DNA of 64,000 bases, taken from the NCBI GenBank assembly GCA_020736575.1, contig JAGPYM010000005.1:62001-126000 (forward strand), read 5' to 3'. Shown here piece by piece: positions 1 to 11,868 of this stretch (position 1 is the first letter of the stretch; every line of letters starts with the position of its first letter). A model generated the notes under the pieces. It did not search any database. It saw only the letters and a program-made list of their open reading frames with translations, and was not told the DNA's origin. A program made the position numbers and the translations under genes. The DNA is from Thelonectria olida (lineage: Eukaryota; Ascomycota; Sordariomycetes; Hypocreales; Nectriaceae).

Positions 1-3000
1 CCGGAAACCAGTACCAGCGGAAGGCCCTGTTTCTTACTGAATAGTCCATAGGAGACCCTGGATAGAGTCCTCACCGTGGCCGTTGAAATTGAGAATGGGG
101 GAATGTCATTGATGGCAACAATGTGGAGCTATCCCAGTGGTACTGACCGCGACTAGCCACGGCGAGGCCGCGAAATAGTGACCCGGTGCGGCAGAGATGG
201 CCCCGCTGCTGCTTCGAGCAATCTAGTTTCGTTGATTTTGAACTGCAACCATCCCGAAAGAATGGACTTGTTCGCTCATAACTAGGACCCGAGAGTCCGA
301 CGATCCCGGACGTAAGACACCGTGGCCGCTGTAAGCGGTCCCGACGGGACAACAACAGTTACTCAGGTAGGAAGTTGGAAAACCAGTAAGAGACGGCAGC
401 CGGAATCCGAAAGAGACCGAAATCAGAACAGTCCGCTGATGAAGGAGTTGAGGTGCTGCATGTCATCGGGCTCTTGTGCCATTCATATTCCGAACCCGGC
501 GAAACAGACCATTGGACGAGTTCTTGAGTCTCGGTTGGTGGCGTATCTTCACATTTGACGAGCAAGTTGGAACAAACATTCGTCAACATCATCGACGAGG
601 TACCGTGGAGTTGATTGCGGGATGGATCGTTCATCTCTTCGGACGAAGCGGGCGGAGATCTGGGCCGACGAAGCCAAAATAATCACACAGCCCGAATCTT
701 CGGCGGAACCCCTCATTGATAGTCCCGTAAAGGCTGGCAGAGACCTTGAAAGGCATCAAGCAAGTGGAGCCTGAGGGAGCCGAAGGCCGATTCTGTCCCT
801 CCGTAAACGCTCGGGAAATTGTAGTTTCAGCCCTGGCTCTGGGAGCGTGAATAAAAGTTGAGGCAACTGGAAATAGCCGTGGTAGCGTGTAGCAGGCCAT
901 GGGTCCGCAGAGTGCGTTATGTTGGCTAGTAACCCAGATGCAAGGGATTGGAAACCGGAGGGATGCAGTGGGATAATTTCTGATGCAGCTCCCACGCCCG
1001 GGATGGGGCAGTGAGCGGGATTCAGGTCTTATTTTCAGGGATACGCAAGGCTCTGAAGAAACCAGTGTGTCCTGGGCAAAGCTTGGTTGTGCCGTTGACG
1101 GCAAGCCTCCCCTGTCCTCGCCATCGTCAGAGACTCGGCTGCATCAACTCCTAAGGCCGTTCTCCGTCAGGCCTGTGGGATCCTTGGATTGAAAGGTCTC
1201 ATCTAAAAGCCCACGGCCTGAAGACTAACGTGGCCTGGTGCAAATTCGGGACAACAGGCAGTGCCTGTCAGCAATGCCGCTAGCAAATCGCGACTGCGCT
1301 TGGCTTACATGATCAAGCCAGTGCCGTCTCTGATACGCGGGACGATTTGTGATCTAACGTTAATGATGACTATTTCGGGATCTGATTGTCGCAAGTTCTG
1401 CGGAGATGGTGCTGGCTGCGGATAATGCTGCGGCCGCTGCACGAGGGGCTGCGGCTTCGAATGGCTGACCCTCAGCAGTCTCTATTCGGGGGTTTGGCTG
1501 TGCTGACTGTGCTGCTTCGGATTGGCAAGCGCATGAGCGAAGTGGCAGAGGTGAAAGTGCGAGAGTGTGTCGAGTGTGTGCCAGGTCGAACTAGAGACGA
1601 CGTGGATGCACACTTCGTACTTCGTACAGTGTGTGCGGGCCTGGCGTCGTACGTGTACTTCGTAATTACTGTATTTCTGACGAAGACCAGAACACTGACC
1701 TTGCTCTGTCACCAGCGCCCGAGACAAGAAAGAGGCGGGGGGCAGCAGTTGTTGCACATGGGTTAAAGAGCTGGAGGCTCGCTAGAGTACCTTAAGCAGT
1801 TGCGTATGAAACCGTCAGCTCTGAGGGAAGGGTTCTGGACGCTGTCTGGCCCGGGTCCTCAGGCTCCCTTCAAATGATGTCGGGTCCTGTACGACGTGCG
1901 TATGAAGGTATGCACGGATAGAACAACCCTTTCGTTTGTCAGGAACGCGAGGTTGTCATAAAGGGGGGTGCGTGGGACTCGCATTGTCACGAGCGTGCGA
2001 CAATTAAATGCCAACACGGGGTGATGGCAGCGAGAAATAGGTAGAAATGAAGAGCATTTGTTGGATGTGAGAGGAAGCTCGATTAGAGCAATCTAACCTG
2101 CGCCAGCCTCCCTTATTTGGCTTGAAAGTGTCGCCAAGGAAGGAAGGGAGGACTGTTGGGTCTTGCTTGCATGGGGCTGAAGTTTGATACATCCATATTG
2201 CCAAGGTACTTCGTGCAGGTACTTTGGATTGGCGTGTGCAAGCTTACAGGATGAGGCTCGTGGGCCTAGGTATTCTTTTGGGTTCTTGGGTCGGCAGCAG
2301 ACCCATACTTTGAACGGCTTCGGCCACGGCATTCTAAGAGTAGTGGCTTGGGAGACGATTTCTTCTCAGAATACAACGGTCATCACCACTTGGCACTGTC
2401 AATACTACCATGCTGCAATGTGCTGGGGGAGCCATCTACGTAGGGGGGCGCAAAAGGGGTCACCCTCCCGTCGGCTCTGCGAGAACTACATGCTCCTGAT
2501 TCCTGATGAGAGGGAAGGGTCCCCACTGATGGAATCCACTGACCAGTAACTAATGATGAAAGAACTCTACGAGAAAGGCGATGCGGAGAGGGATGGAATT
2601 CCATGCCGCAATACGGGACGGCGGATGCATACATACATGCTTACGAAGTAGGCTATCCAGAAGCACAATGAACGTTCTGCATCCATCTGCATAGTGCGTC
2701 ACGATACATACATACACATAGTTGGCAGTGCCATATTTCGCGCTTTCACCCGTTACCTCCGTGCTCCGTCCGCTCCGGTCTCCATACAGAGTCGGTTTGT
2801 CATGGTAAGCCAGAATTGAATCTCTGCCGGATGCCCCGGGACTCAAAATCTTCTGGTCGGATTCTGCTCGCATCGTTCTGCCACCCGAACTTCGCCGCTG
2901 CCGCCGCCGCCGCCACACCCACCGGTTCTCAGGCTAAAGGAGGGACTGCATCAAGTATTCAATTCATGAACCGGTTGCCCGTGGAAGCGTTGGCAACGAA

Positions 3001-3684
3001 TACCGCAAGTTGCTTGGTAGCTATCTCATCTCTCCAACACGAAATGGGAGAAGATGCACAAAGGCCCCACGCCGCGCAGCATCCCATCATCCATCCATTT
3101 TTATTACCCACCCGACCCGACCGTGTCTGCTTCTCACACACCCTTACCCACACCCACCTACCTTCACTTCTCCCCACAGCCATTTCCCTTGCCCAGCCTT
3201 TCCCAGGCTTCCCTTCTCCAACTCGTTCCCAGGAGCTGTCGTTTTGAGGTCCGCGGCGTCACGCTTGAGGCGCACCCCCAGCCCAGTGGCTTCCCAACTT
3301 CCCAAATCCCCCCCGTAAGACCCCCGTAGCCCCGGTGGAGTTGTCTCTCCCAAAGAGCCAAAGTCCACCGTAGCTTTTTTCCCTCCTGCCCCGTCTTGCT
3401 TACACAACAACTCCCCTACTTTCTCATCTCCGTCTTTGAAACTGCCATCTCATCCTCCCTTCCCCCACGAATCGAATCTCCAACCAACCTTTCTAGACGA
3501 CCGCCATCTCGTCGTCAACGTCGTCGACTTCGATCCCGACGACAACCGGGTGCCGAGCCAATTGCATCCTCCTCCTGCACCCTCCCGTCGTGACGACTTC
3601 CCGCTTGACCCTGCTCCGCTGCGACTCTCCCAATCTGGCTGGCGTCGAGGGGCCGATCGGGCGCTTGCCCGCGACTTCACCACC
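1..3684. other. Gene-poor 5' flank and leader of the flippase gene
   Basis: No reading frame here shows the codon bias, exon joins or recognisable motifs of the real genes in this window; the open frames are short and overlap on both strands. Around 1612-1667 there are three copies of a TACTTCGTA-type word that recurs elsewhere in the window. From about 3100 to 3480 the + strand becomes strongly C/T-rich, as expected for the core promoter and long leader of the gene starting at 3685. A lncRNA or a heavily spliced gene cannot be excluded. Confidence 0.5.
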
Positions 3685-6600
3685 ATGACCTCAACAAACA
3701 CCACGGACGGTGGCCTCGATCCGAATGCTCCCAATGATACTCAACGCGCGCGATGGGCCACCAGAAAAATGACCATCAAAAGCAGTAGCAACAAGCGTCA
3801 TTCGCTCCTGAACCGTGTGCACAAGAAAACCAACTCCAACGAGAAGAATCCACCTCCCGAAGGTTCCGACCCGCCCGCTGATGATGGTGAGCCACCGATC
3901 GAGGCCTCTGGTAACCAAGACCAGAACGACGACGATGATGATACGTCTGAGAACCGAACTCTCTTCTTCAACCAGCCCCTGCCGGACAGTCTGGTCGACG
4001 AGGACGGACACCCCGTCCAGTCGTTTCCCCGAAACAAGATCCGAACCGCGAAGTACACGCCGATATCCTTTATCCCCAAGAACTTGTGGTTCCAATTTCA
4101 CAATGTCGCCAATATCTTCTTCTTATTCTTGGTTATTTTGGTTGTAAGTACCTGTTCTTGCTGCCGTAACTCATACAAGAAGTCTTAACAGTTCGGTAGA
4201 TTTTCCCCATTTTCGGCGGCACTAATCCTGGCTTGAACGCCGTGCCCCTGATTTTCATCATCGCCGTCACTGCAATCAAGGATGCTATCGAAGATTATCG
4301 AAGAACGATTCTCGATATCGAACTTAACAATGCCCCCGTTCACCGACTCCGAAACTGGACCAATGTCAATGTCCTAGAGGGAGATGTCTCAGTATGGCGA
4401 CAGTTCAAGAAGGCCAACTCCGCCTTTTTCGGTTCTATTTGGCGTGCTATCGTGTCCCTTTGGTCCAAGAAGGCCAAGGAAGAGCGGGCTAGACGTAAGG
4501 CCGAGGCGAACGCTGAAGAAGATCCCGTCCGGCCCTCCGTCGAGACGCACCGCACCCGACAATCCATGCGAAACTCTGTGGCCTCTCCCTTTGGACCTCG
4601 CCACTCGTTCATGTCCGCTCGAGATGATATTCAAATGACCCCGGTTCCCTCGCCATCGCTTCAACCTCAACCTCACGTTCAGATCCAGCTCCCTGAACCT
4701 AGTGGAGATGACGCCAAGCGCGCCGCCGCTATCGCTGATATGAAGCCGGATGTCATCCAACGCGACCATCAAGCTGATGGCGCCAGGTTTCAAAAGGACG
4801 CCTGGAAGAGCATCGTGGTTGGAGATTTCGTGCGCATTTACAATGACGATGAACTGCCAGCCGATATCATTATCCTTGCGACATCTGACTCTGACGGTGC
4901 TTGTTATGTCGAGACAAAGAACTTGGATGGAGAAACCAACCTCAAGGTCCGCCAGGCTCTCCGATGTGGTCGCTCCTTGAGGCACGCGCGGGACTGCGAA
5001 CGGGCCGAATTTGTGATCGAAAGCGAAGGACCTCATCCTAATTTGTACAAATACAACGGAGCTATCAAATGGCGACAGACTGTACCTGGGTTTCCCGATG
5101 ATGACCCCGCCGACATGACCGAGCCCATCACGATTGATAACTTGCTCTTGCGAGGTTGCAACTTGCGAAACACCGAATGGGTCCTTGGCGTTGTCGTCTT
5201 CACTGGTCACGACACCAAGATTATGATGAATGCTGGTATCACTCCCAGCAAGCGTGCCCGGATTGCTCGTGAGATGAACTTCAACGTCATCTGTAACTTT
5301 GGAATCCTTCTTATCATGTGTCTGCTTTCCGCCATTGTCAACGGTGTGGCATGGGGAAAGACGGATGCTTCACTCGCCTTCTTCGAATTTGGGTCGATCG
5401 GTGGCACCCCGGCCATGAGTGGTTTCATTACGTTCTGGGCGGCTATCATCTTGTTCCAGAACTTGATTCCCATTTCCCTCTACATCACCCTCGAAATCGT
5501 CCGAACTCTCCAGGCTGTCTTCATCTATAGCGATGTCGAGATGTACTACGAGAAGATCGACCAGCCCTGCATCCCCAAGTCGTGGAACATTTCAGACGAT
5601 GTTGGCCAGATCGAGTACATCTTCTCCGACAAGACAGGCACGCTGACTCAAAACGTCATGGAATTCAAGAAGGCCACGATTCACGGACAACCCTACGGAG
5701 AAGCATACACCGAGGCACAAGCCGGAATGCAGAAGCGATTGGGCATCGATGTTGAGAAGGAGGCGGAGAGAATTAGAGGCGAGATTGCCCAAGCCAAGGT
5801 CCGAGCCGTGGAAGGTCTTCGAAAGCTTCATGACAACCCCTACCTCCACGATGACGCCGTCACCTTCATTGCTCCTGATTTTGTGTCCGACTTGGCAGGT
5901 GAGCACGGCCCTGAGCAGCAAGCTGCGAACGAATACTTCATGCTCGCCTTGGCTCTTTGCCATACTGTTATCGCGGAGCAGGTGCCTGGTGACCCACCAA
6001 AGATGATCTTCAAGGCGCAGTCCCCTGATGAAGAGGCCCTCGTCGCCACTGCCCGGGATATGGGCTTCACTGTTATCGGCCAGTCAACTGATGGTATTAA
6101 CCTCAATGTTCTCGGCGAGGAGCGTCACTACCAGATTTTGAACACTATCGAGTTCAACTCGACCCGTAAGCGAATGAGCTCGATTGTTCGCATGCCTGAT
6201 GGCCGCATTGTGCTCTTCTGCAAGGGTGCTGATACTGTCATTTATTCTCGCCTGAAGAAGGGCGAACAGAAGGAACTCAGGAAAGAAACCGCCGATCACT
6301 TGGAAATGTTCGCTCGCGAGGGATTGCGAACCCTCTGCATTGCCCACAAGGAATTGTCAGAAGATGGGTATAAGGCCTGGAAGAGGGAGCACGATGTTGC
6401 AGCCACTGCTTTGGAGGACAGAGAGGACAAGCTCGAGGCCGTCGCTGAGTTGATTGAGCAAGATCTCTTGCTCCTGGGTGGAACTGCCATTGAAGATCGA
6501 CTCCAGGATGGAGTACCAGACACTATCGCGTTGCTGGGTGATGCTGGTATTAAACTTTGGGTTCTTACCGGCGACAAGGTCGAGACGGCTATCAACATCG

Positions 6601-8377
6601 GTTTCTCGTGCAACTTGCTCAACAACGACATGGAGCTGATCCACCTGAAGGTTGAGGAAGATGAGACTGGTGAAACAGATGACGACACGTTCCTTGAGAT
6701 GGCCGAGAAGCTGCTTGACGACAACATGAAAGCTTTTGGCATTACCGGCAGCGACGAAGAACTCGCATTGGCCAAGAAGAGCCACGAGGCGCCTGCACCG
6801 ACTCATGGCTTGGTCATCGACGGTTTCACTCTCCGATGGGTTCTCAACGATCGATTGAAGCAGAAGTTCCTGTTGCTTTGCAAACAGTGCAAATCTGTTC
6901 TTTGCTGCCGTGTTAGTCCTGCACAGAAGGCTGCTGTCGTTGCCATGGTGAAGAACGGCCTGGATGTCATGACGCTCTCCATTGGTGATGGCGCCAATGA
7001 CGTTGCCATGATTCAAGAAGCTGATGTCGGTGTGGGCATTGCTGGCGTGGAAGGTCGACAGGCTGCTATGTCTTCCGACTACGCCATTGCTCAATTCCGA
7101 TTCCTCCAGAGACTGGTCCTTGTGCATGGTCGATGGTCGTACCGGCGTCTGGCTGAAAGTATAAGCAACTTCTTTTACAAGAACATGGTGTGGACCTTTG
7201 CCATCTTCTGGTTCGAGATTTTCACGGACTTTGATATGACGTACCTCTTTGACTACACCTACATTCTGATGTTCAACTTGTTCTTTACCTCGGTGCCTGT
7301 CGGTATCATGGGTGTCCTTGATCAGGACGTGTCAGACAAGGTTTCTTTGGCTGTTCCGCAGCTCTATCGCCGAGGCATTGAGCGACTGGAGTGGACTCAG
7401 TCCAAGTTCTGGTAAGTCGATAAGACGAAACAGGATAACACGACTGGACGCTAACAACCTGCAGGCTTTACATGATTGACGGCATCTACCAGTCGGTCAT
7501 GGTTTTCTTCATTCCTTACCTACTCTTCATGGACGGCACTTTTGTCACCATGGATGGACTCAACATTGAGGACCGGGTTCGATTCGGTGCTTACATCGCC
7601 CACCCGGCCGTCATCACGATCAACATGTATATCCTTATCAACACATACCGATGGGACTGGCTGATGCTCCTAATTGTTGTCATCAGCGATATCTTCATCT
7701 TCTTCTGGACAGGAGTCTACACATCTTTCACTTCGTCTGAATTCTTCTACGGAGCTGCCAGCCAGGTGTATCGAGAGGCGACTTTCTGGGCAATATTCTT
7801 CATTGTGCCCGTCATCTGCCTGTTCCCCCGATTCGCCATCAAGGCTCTGCAGAAGGTATACTGGCCCTATGATGTTGATATCATCCGAGAACAGGAGAGA
7901 ATGGGCAAGTTCTCCCATCTGTCGCCTACGGAAGACGCAGACGATGCCACCGTGGCCGATTCAAGAAGCAACAAGTCCAAGTCATCCAACAGCTCCAAGT
8001 CGAAGAAGATGATCAAGCACGCCAATTACGGTAGCGTGGACGAGGATTTGCGACCCATTTACCCGCCGTCGACGGCTACGCGGACGACGACTTACAACCA
8101 GCACAGCCAGAACGGCAGCGATTCAACCAACTACACTGGCCCCCGAATGTCGATGGAATTGGGCCCTGGTGTCGCACACACACGGCCATCTATCGATCGC
8201 GCTCGGCCGTCGTACGACCGTATGAGGGCGTCGATGGACCGGGTGCGAGCTAGTTATGAAGCTAGCGGTGACTTTACGTCAGCGGCGAGACTGTCACGAA
8301 TTGAATCAAGTCAGTCATCATCAGTTCGCTTCCCACGTTTGCGCGGACTATCACTATCCAAGAGTGCCAACGTGTAG
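3685..8377 (+). CDS. DNF1: P4-type phospholipid-transporting ATPase (flippase), Dnf1 type
   Basis: Exons 3685-4143, 4200-7411 and 7465-8377 give 1527 residues, close to yeast Dnf1. The two introns (56 and 53 nt) are GT-AG and every join is in phase. The start is the first in-frame ATG and sits in a good CACCATG context. P4-ATPase landmarks are present in order: the DGET actuator loop near residue 396, the phosphorylated Asp in DKTGTLT near 628, KGAD near 828, TGDK near 944 and GDGANDVAMIQ near 1081, followed by the C-terminal membrane block. The text after DKTGTLTQN (VMEFKK, then YGEAYTEA) is the Dnf1/Dnf2 form rather than Drs2 or Neo1. Known family role: with a Cdc50-type subunit it flips aminophospholipids or phosphatidylcholine to the cytosolic leaflet at the plasma membrane and endosomes, and in moulds it supports polarised hyphal growth. 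The acidic N-terminus and Ser/Arg-rich tail are expected sites of kinase control (inference). Confidence 0.93.
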
Positions 8378-9597
8378 GCGCTCTACAACACACCGAATAC
8401 AGACGCTCCTTGTACATTACCCTCCACCCACGACCGGTAACACATCGCCGGAAATCCACTTTGAGAGTCGTCTATTTTCTTGTTTTTTCTTTTGATATCC
8501 CGAGCCTTATCATGAGGCCATTGATGCACTTACGATCTGCACGAGCGATCTACGAGTGGCTTCCCCAGAACCTGAGGGAGCTGCTTAGAAAGCTCTCGGC
8601 GTTCACATACGACGAACGCACCATGGAAGAGGGGTTGATTTGGTTGCTTGGACCCCCAACGCATTCAAGGGGAGTCTGTTTTACACACGCAGGGCGTTCT
8701 GAAAGGGGAAATGCAAAAGGCGGTTTTGGCTTTGTATGATTGATTGCTTCGGCTTTGCGCGATAGTGACTTTGTTTTTTCTTTTTTTCTTATATCTCTCT
8801 TATTGGTTTTACTTCCTCATCTACGCATTTCGCATTTTAGAGCCGAGAAAGCGGCACAAAACTCATTCATTATGAGAAGGGGGATTTTCATTGCGTGGAA
8901 GATGAGAGTGGAAAGAGAAAGAGAGAAGTGAGAAGAGGTGGCGTCGAGAAGGACGGCTCGGGCGGCTCGGGGGGATAAGATGGAAGACGTACGCAAGGAT
9001 ACGTGAGAGAAGGGGGTTGGCTTGTAAATACGGCATCATAATAGCTTGTCCCCTTTTTATTATTTTCACTTTTGGAGACGAGAGAGACAATCAACTTGAA
9101 GAACAATAATTTCAATCGAGTCTTGTTGAGACCCCAGTGATCAGAGTTGGATGCCATGACGGAGCCTCACGGAGGCAAGATGATAGCGTCAAGGGATTTT
9201 TGACAGGACCCGACAGGAGCGGTAAAGAGACGGGAAGGACCCTTATAAACCGGTACGTACCTTTTTCCTGCAGCGCCGTTAAGATTTTGGGGTGACATTG
9301 AATCCCCTCCGGTCCCCCTCTCTCCCGCGCAGGCTCCAGTGAGTTGCAGGTCCGAATACGACTCACGGCTTTTACAGGCCAGGTCCACCCCACCTCGCGA
9401 CTGCCACTTACCGACTGGTACGACGGGAAGCACAAAGCTCAACGGCAAGAGCTCCCCCTCGGCCACGCCTGTCTTTTATTACTTTTTCTTTCTCAACCCC
9501 AACAAACAATCGGTCAATTGCCATGAGTTGAGTCCAGTCTTCCTCATCAAGGACAGACAGCGACAATCCCTCACTCTCCAAAACACCAACTGACAAC
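8378..9597. other. Intergenic: flippase 3' end and aldehyde dehydrogenase promoter
   Basis: Two co-oriented genes flank this 1.2-kb stretch. The first half is T-rich and probably holds the 3' UTR of the flippase gene. The segment 9440-9597 is C/T- then A/C-rich and reads like the leader of the gene starting at 9598. I see no supported gene. Confidence 0.5.
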
Positions 9598-11531
9598 ATG
9601 GCCAATTCCTTTCTCCACAACATGAACCCTCCAGGTCCCTATTTTGTCTCGCTTTGGAGGCAGGCAAGCGACTACACCACTGCCAACTATCATGTCTCGT
9701 ATGCTCTGCCTTCAACTCTTGTCAATTGCCTCCTCGGAATGCTGACCTGGCGCTCTTTTCTCTTAGACATGAAACATTCTCCATTGCTGCCACCGTAGCT
9801 GCTCTCCTCTTCTCAATCGTCATCACCCGTCTCGCTACCAAGGCTGCCCGTGCCACTTTCCGCGACAAAGTCCTCGTGTACCAGGTCCCCCAGCTCGAAA
9901 CGGCGGAACCGAAGAAGACGGTTGACAAAGCTAGCATATACCTCCCTGGCTCCAAGGTTATCAATTGCTATGCTCCCGCCACCGGCGAGTTCCTTCAAAT
10001 CGCGAACCCCTTGACCCCCGACGGTATCGATCGCGCAATTGAGGCTGCCGAGTTGGCCCAAAGGCAATGGAAGAACACCACTTTTAACCAGCGCAAGGCT
10101 GTCCTACGCTCCCTCTTGCAGCACATTCTTGATAATGCCGAAGAAATCTGCAGAGTAGCTTGTGTCGACAGTGGAAAGACACTGGTTGACGCCCAGCTTG
10201 GGGAAATCCTCGTTACGCTTGAGAAGATTCAATGGACCCTCGACCACGGCGAGAAAGCCCTCCGTCCCTCACGCCGCCCAACCAACTTCCTCATGCAATA
10301 CAAGCGCAACACGGTACATTACGAGCCTCTTGGCGTTGTGGCCGCCTTGGTGAGCTGGAACTATCCCTTTCACAATATGATGGGCCCTATCATTAGTGCC
10401 ATCTTCGCTGGCAATGGCATTGTCGTGAAGGTCTCCGAGAACTGTGTCTGGTCTAGCCTCTACTTCTCCAACATCATCCGAGGAGCCCTTGTCGTCAACG
10501 GCTTTGATCCCAAACTGGTCCAGGTCGTGTCCTGCTGGCCCACGACTGCTGATCATTTAACCTCTCACCCTTCCATCAGCCACATCACTTTTATTGGCTC
10601 TCACAAGGTTGCTAAGATGGTTGCTGCTAGTGCTGCCAGAAGCCTGACACCGGTCCTCGCCGAGCTCGGAGGCAAGGACCCCTTCATTGTCCTCGATTCC
10701 GCAGCTCGCGACCTGGATCGCATTGTTGAAATCATTCTCCGCGGAACATTTCAAGCAGCTGGCCAGAACTGCATTGGTATTGAACGTGTCATTGCGCCTC
10801 CCGCCATCTATGACAAGCTCGTTGAACGCCTCGAACCTCGTGTCAAGGCTCTGCGCATTGGCCAACTTGAAGATGTTGGTGCCATGATCTCTGACATTTC
10901 CTTCTCTCGCCTGGAGATGCTCATCGATGATGCCGTTGAAGAAGGTGCTCGCCTTCTCGCAGGTGGAAAGCGATATAAGCATCCCGATTTCCCCAAGGGT
11001 CACTACTTTCAACCCACTCTGATCGTCGACGTTGATCCCGACATGAAGATTGCTCACCGCGAATGTTTCGCTCCCATCCTGACCCTCATGCGTGCTAACT
11101 CTTCTTCCCCCGCTGACATTCTTGCCATTGCCAACGACACTGCCTATGACCTTGGCGCCTCCGTTTTTGGCTCTGAGAGAGATCCTCATCTTCAGCCCAT
11201 TGTTCGTGGCCTCCGTGCCGGCATGGTCGCAGTCAACGATTTTGCCGCTTTCTACGCGGTTCAGCTCCCCTTTGGTGGCGTCGATGGCTCTGGATATGGG
11301 CGGTTCGCCGGCGAGGAGGGTATTCGTGCCATGTGCAACCTCAAAGCCGTCTGTGAGGATAGACTCGGCTGGGCCGGCGTTCGCACCTCGATTCCTCCGC
11401 CTGTGCAATACCCCATCGCTAACCAGGAAGAAAGCTGGGAATTCACTCAGGGTGTTGTCGAGCTGGGTTACGGAAGCTGGACTCGGAAGATTGAGGGTTT
11501 GTGGACCATGTTTAAGAGGAGGTCGGCTTAA
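9598..11531 (+). CDS. MSC7: Membrane-anchored aldehyde dehydrogenase, Msc7-like
   Basis: Two exons, 9598-9698 and 9767-11531, with a 68-nt intron (branch CTGAC), give 621 residues. A split TCA serine codon restores frame exactly, giving YHVS then HETFS. Residues about 37-56 are a hydrophobic anchor followed by basic residues, so the enzyme is probably bound to ER or another endomembrane. The ALDH fold follows: the cofactor loop FIGSHKVA, the general base Glu333 in AELGGKD, and the nucleophile Cys369 in GQNCIG, 36 residues later, close to the usual spacing. The family oxidises aldehydes to acids with NAD(P)+. An N-terminal anchor with a divergent ALDH domain fits fungal Msc7, whose substrate is unknown; the yeast gene was named from altered meiotic recombination. 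The gene converges on the helicase gene 337 bp away. Confidence 0.88.
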
Positions 11532-11868
11532 GTGTTGCAAGTAACATCATGCATAAGACATAGGGAAGAAGAAATGGCATAGTTAATAATAATACCAGAA
11601 ACGAAGCCTGTTGACGCACAAACAAGTTGTATGGTGAATTGATTGCGAAATGTTTGTCCTTGTGATTTGAGATTCTCCAAGCCTATCTGTTGATGTGTTT
11701 TTGAAACGACATCTCACTTCGGATCATAAAGATCTCACTTCAGGTCATTAAACTTCTCTGCTCTTCGGCACCGCGCGAAATCAAATGTTAGGCCAGCTTC
11801 CTGCCAGATGCCAAGGAACCAAACCCAGAGTCGGACGAAGCATCTCTGTGTCGGTTGCAGGCAGGCAC
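11532..11868. other. Convergent 3' intergenic region
   Basis: This 337-bp stretch lies between the 3' ends of the aldehyde dehydrogenase (+) and helicase (-) genes. It is A/T-richer than its surroundings, with AATAAT-type words near 11585-11592 that could serve 3'-end formation of the + strand gene. No gene is seen. Confidence 0.5.

Noticed and set aside
631..1104. 157-codon minus-strand frame near the window start
   Set aside because: No codon bias or motif, overlapped by equally long frames on the other strand.
3436..3684. N-terminal extension of the flippase by 83 codons
   Set aside because: No ATG in that part of the frame; the C/T-rich DNA is leader-like and 3685 has a strong start context.
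4389..7127. Long antisense frames (273 and 256 codons) inside the flippase gene
   Set aside because: Shadow frames of a GC-biased coding exon; they start at arbitrary codons and lack introns or signatures.
10557..11540. Open frame of 327 codons antisense to the aldehyde dehydrogenase
   Set aside because: It mirrors the codon bias of the real gene on the other strand and has no motifs of its own.
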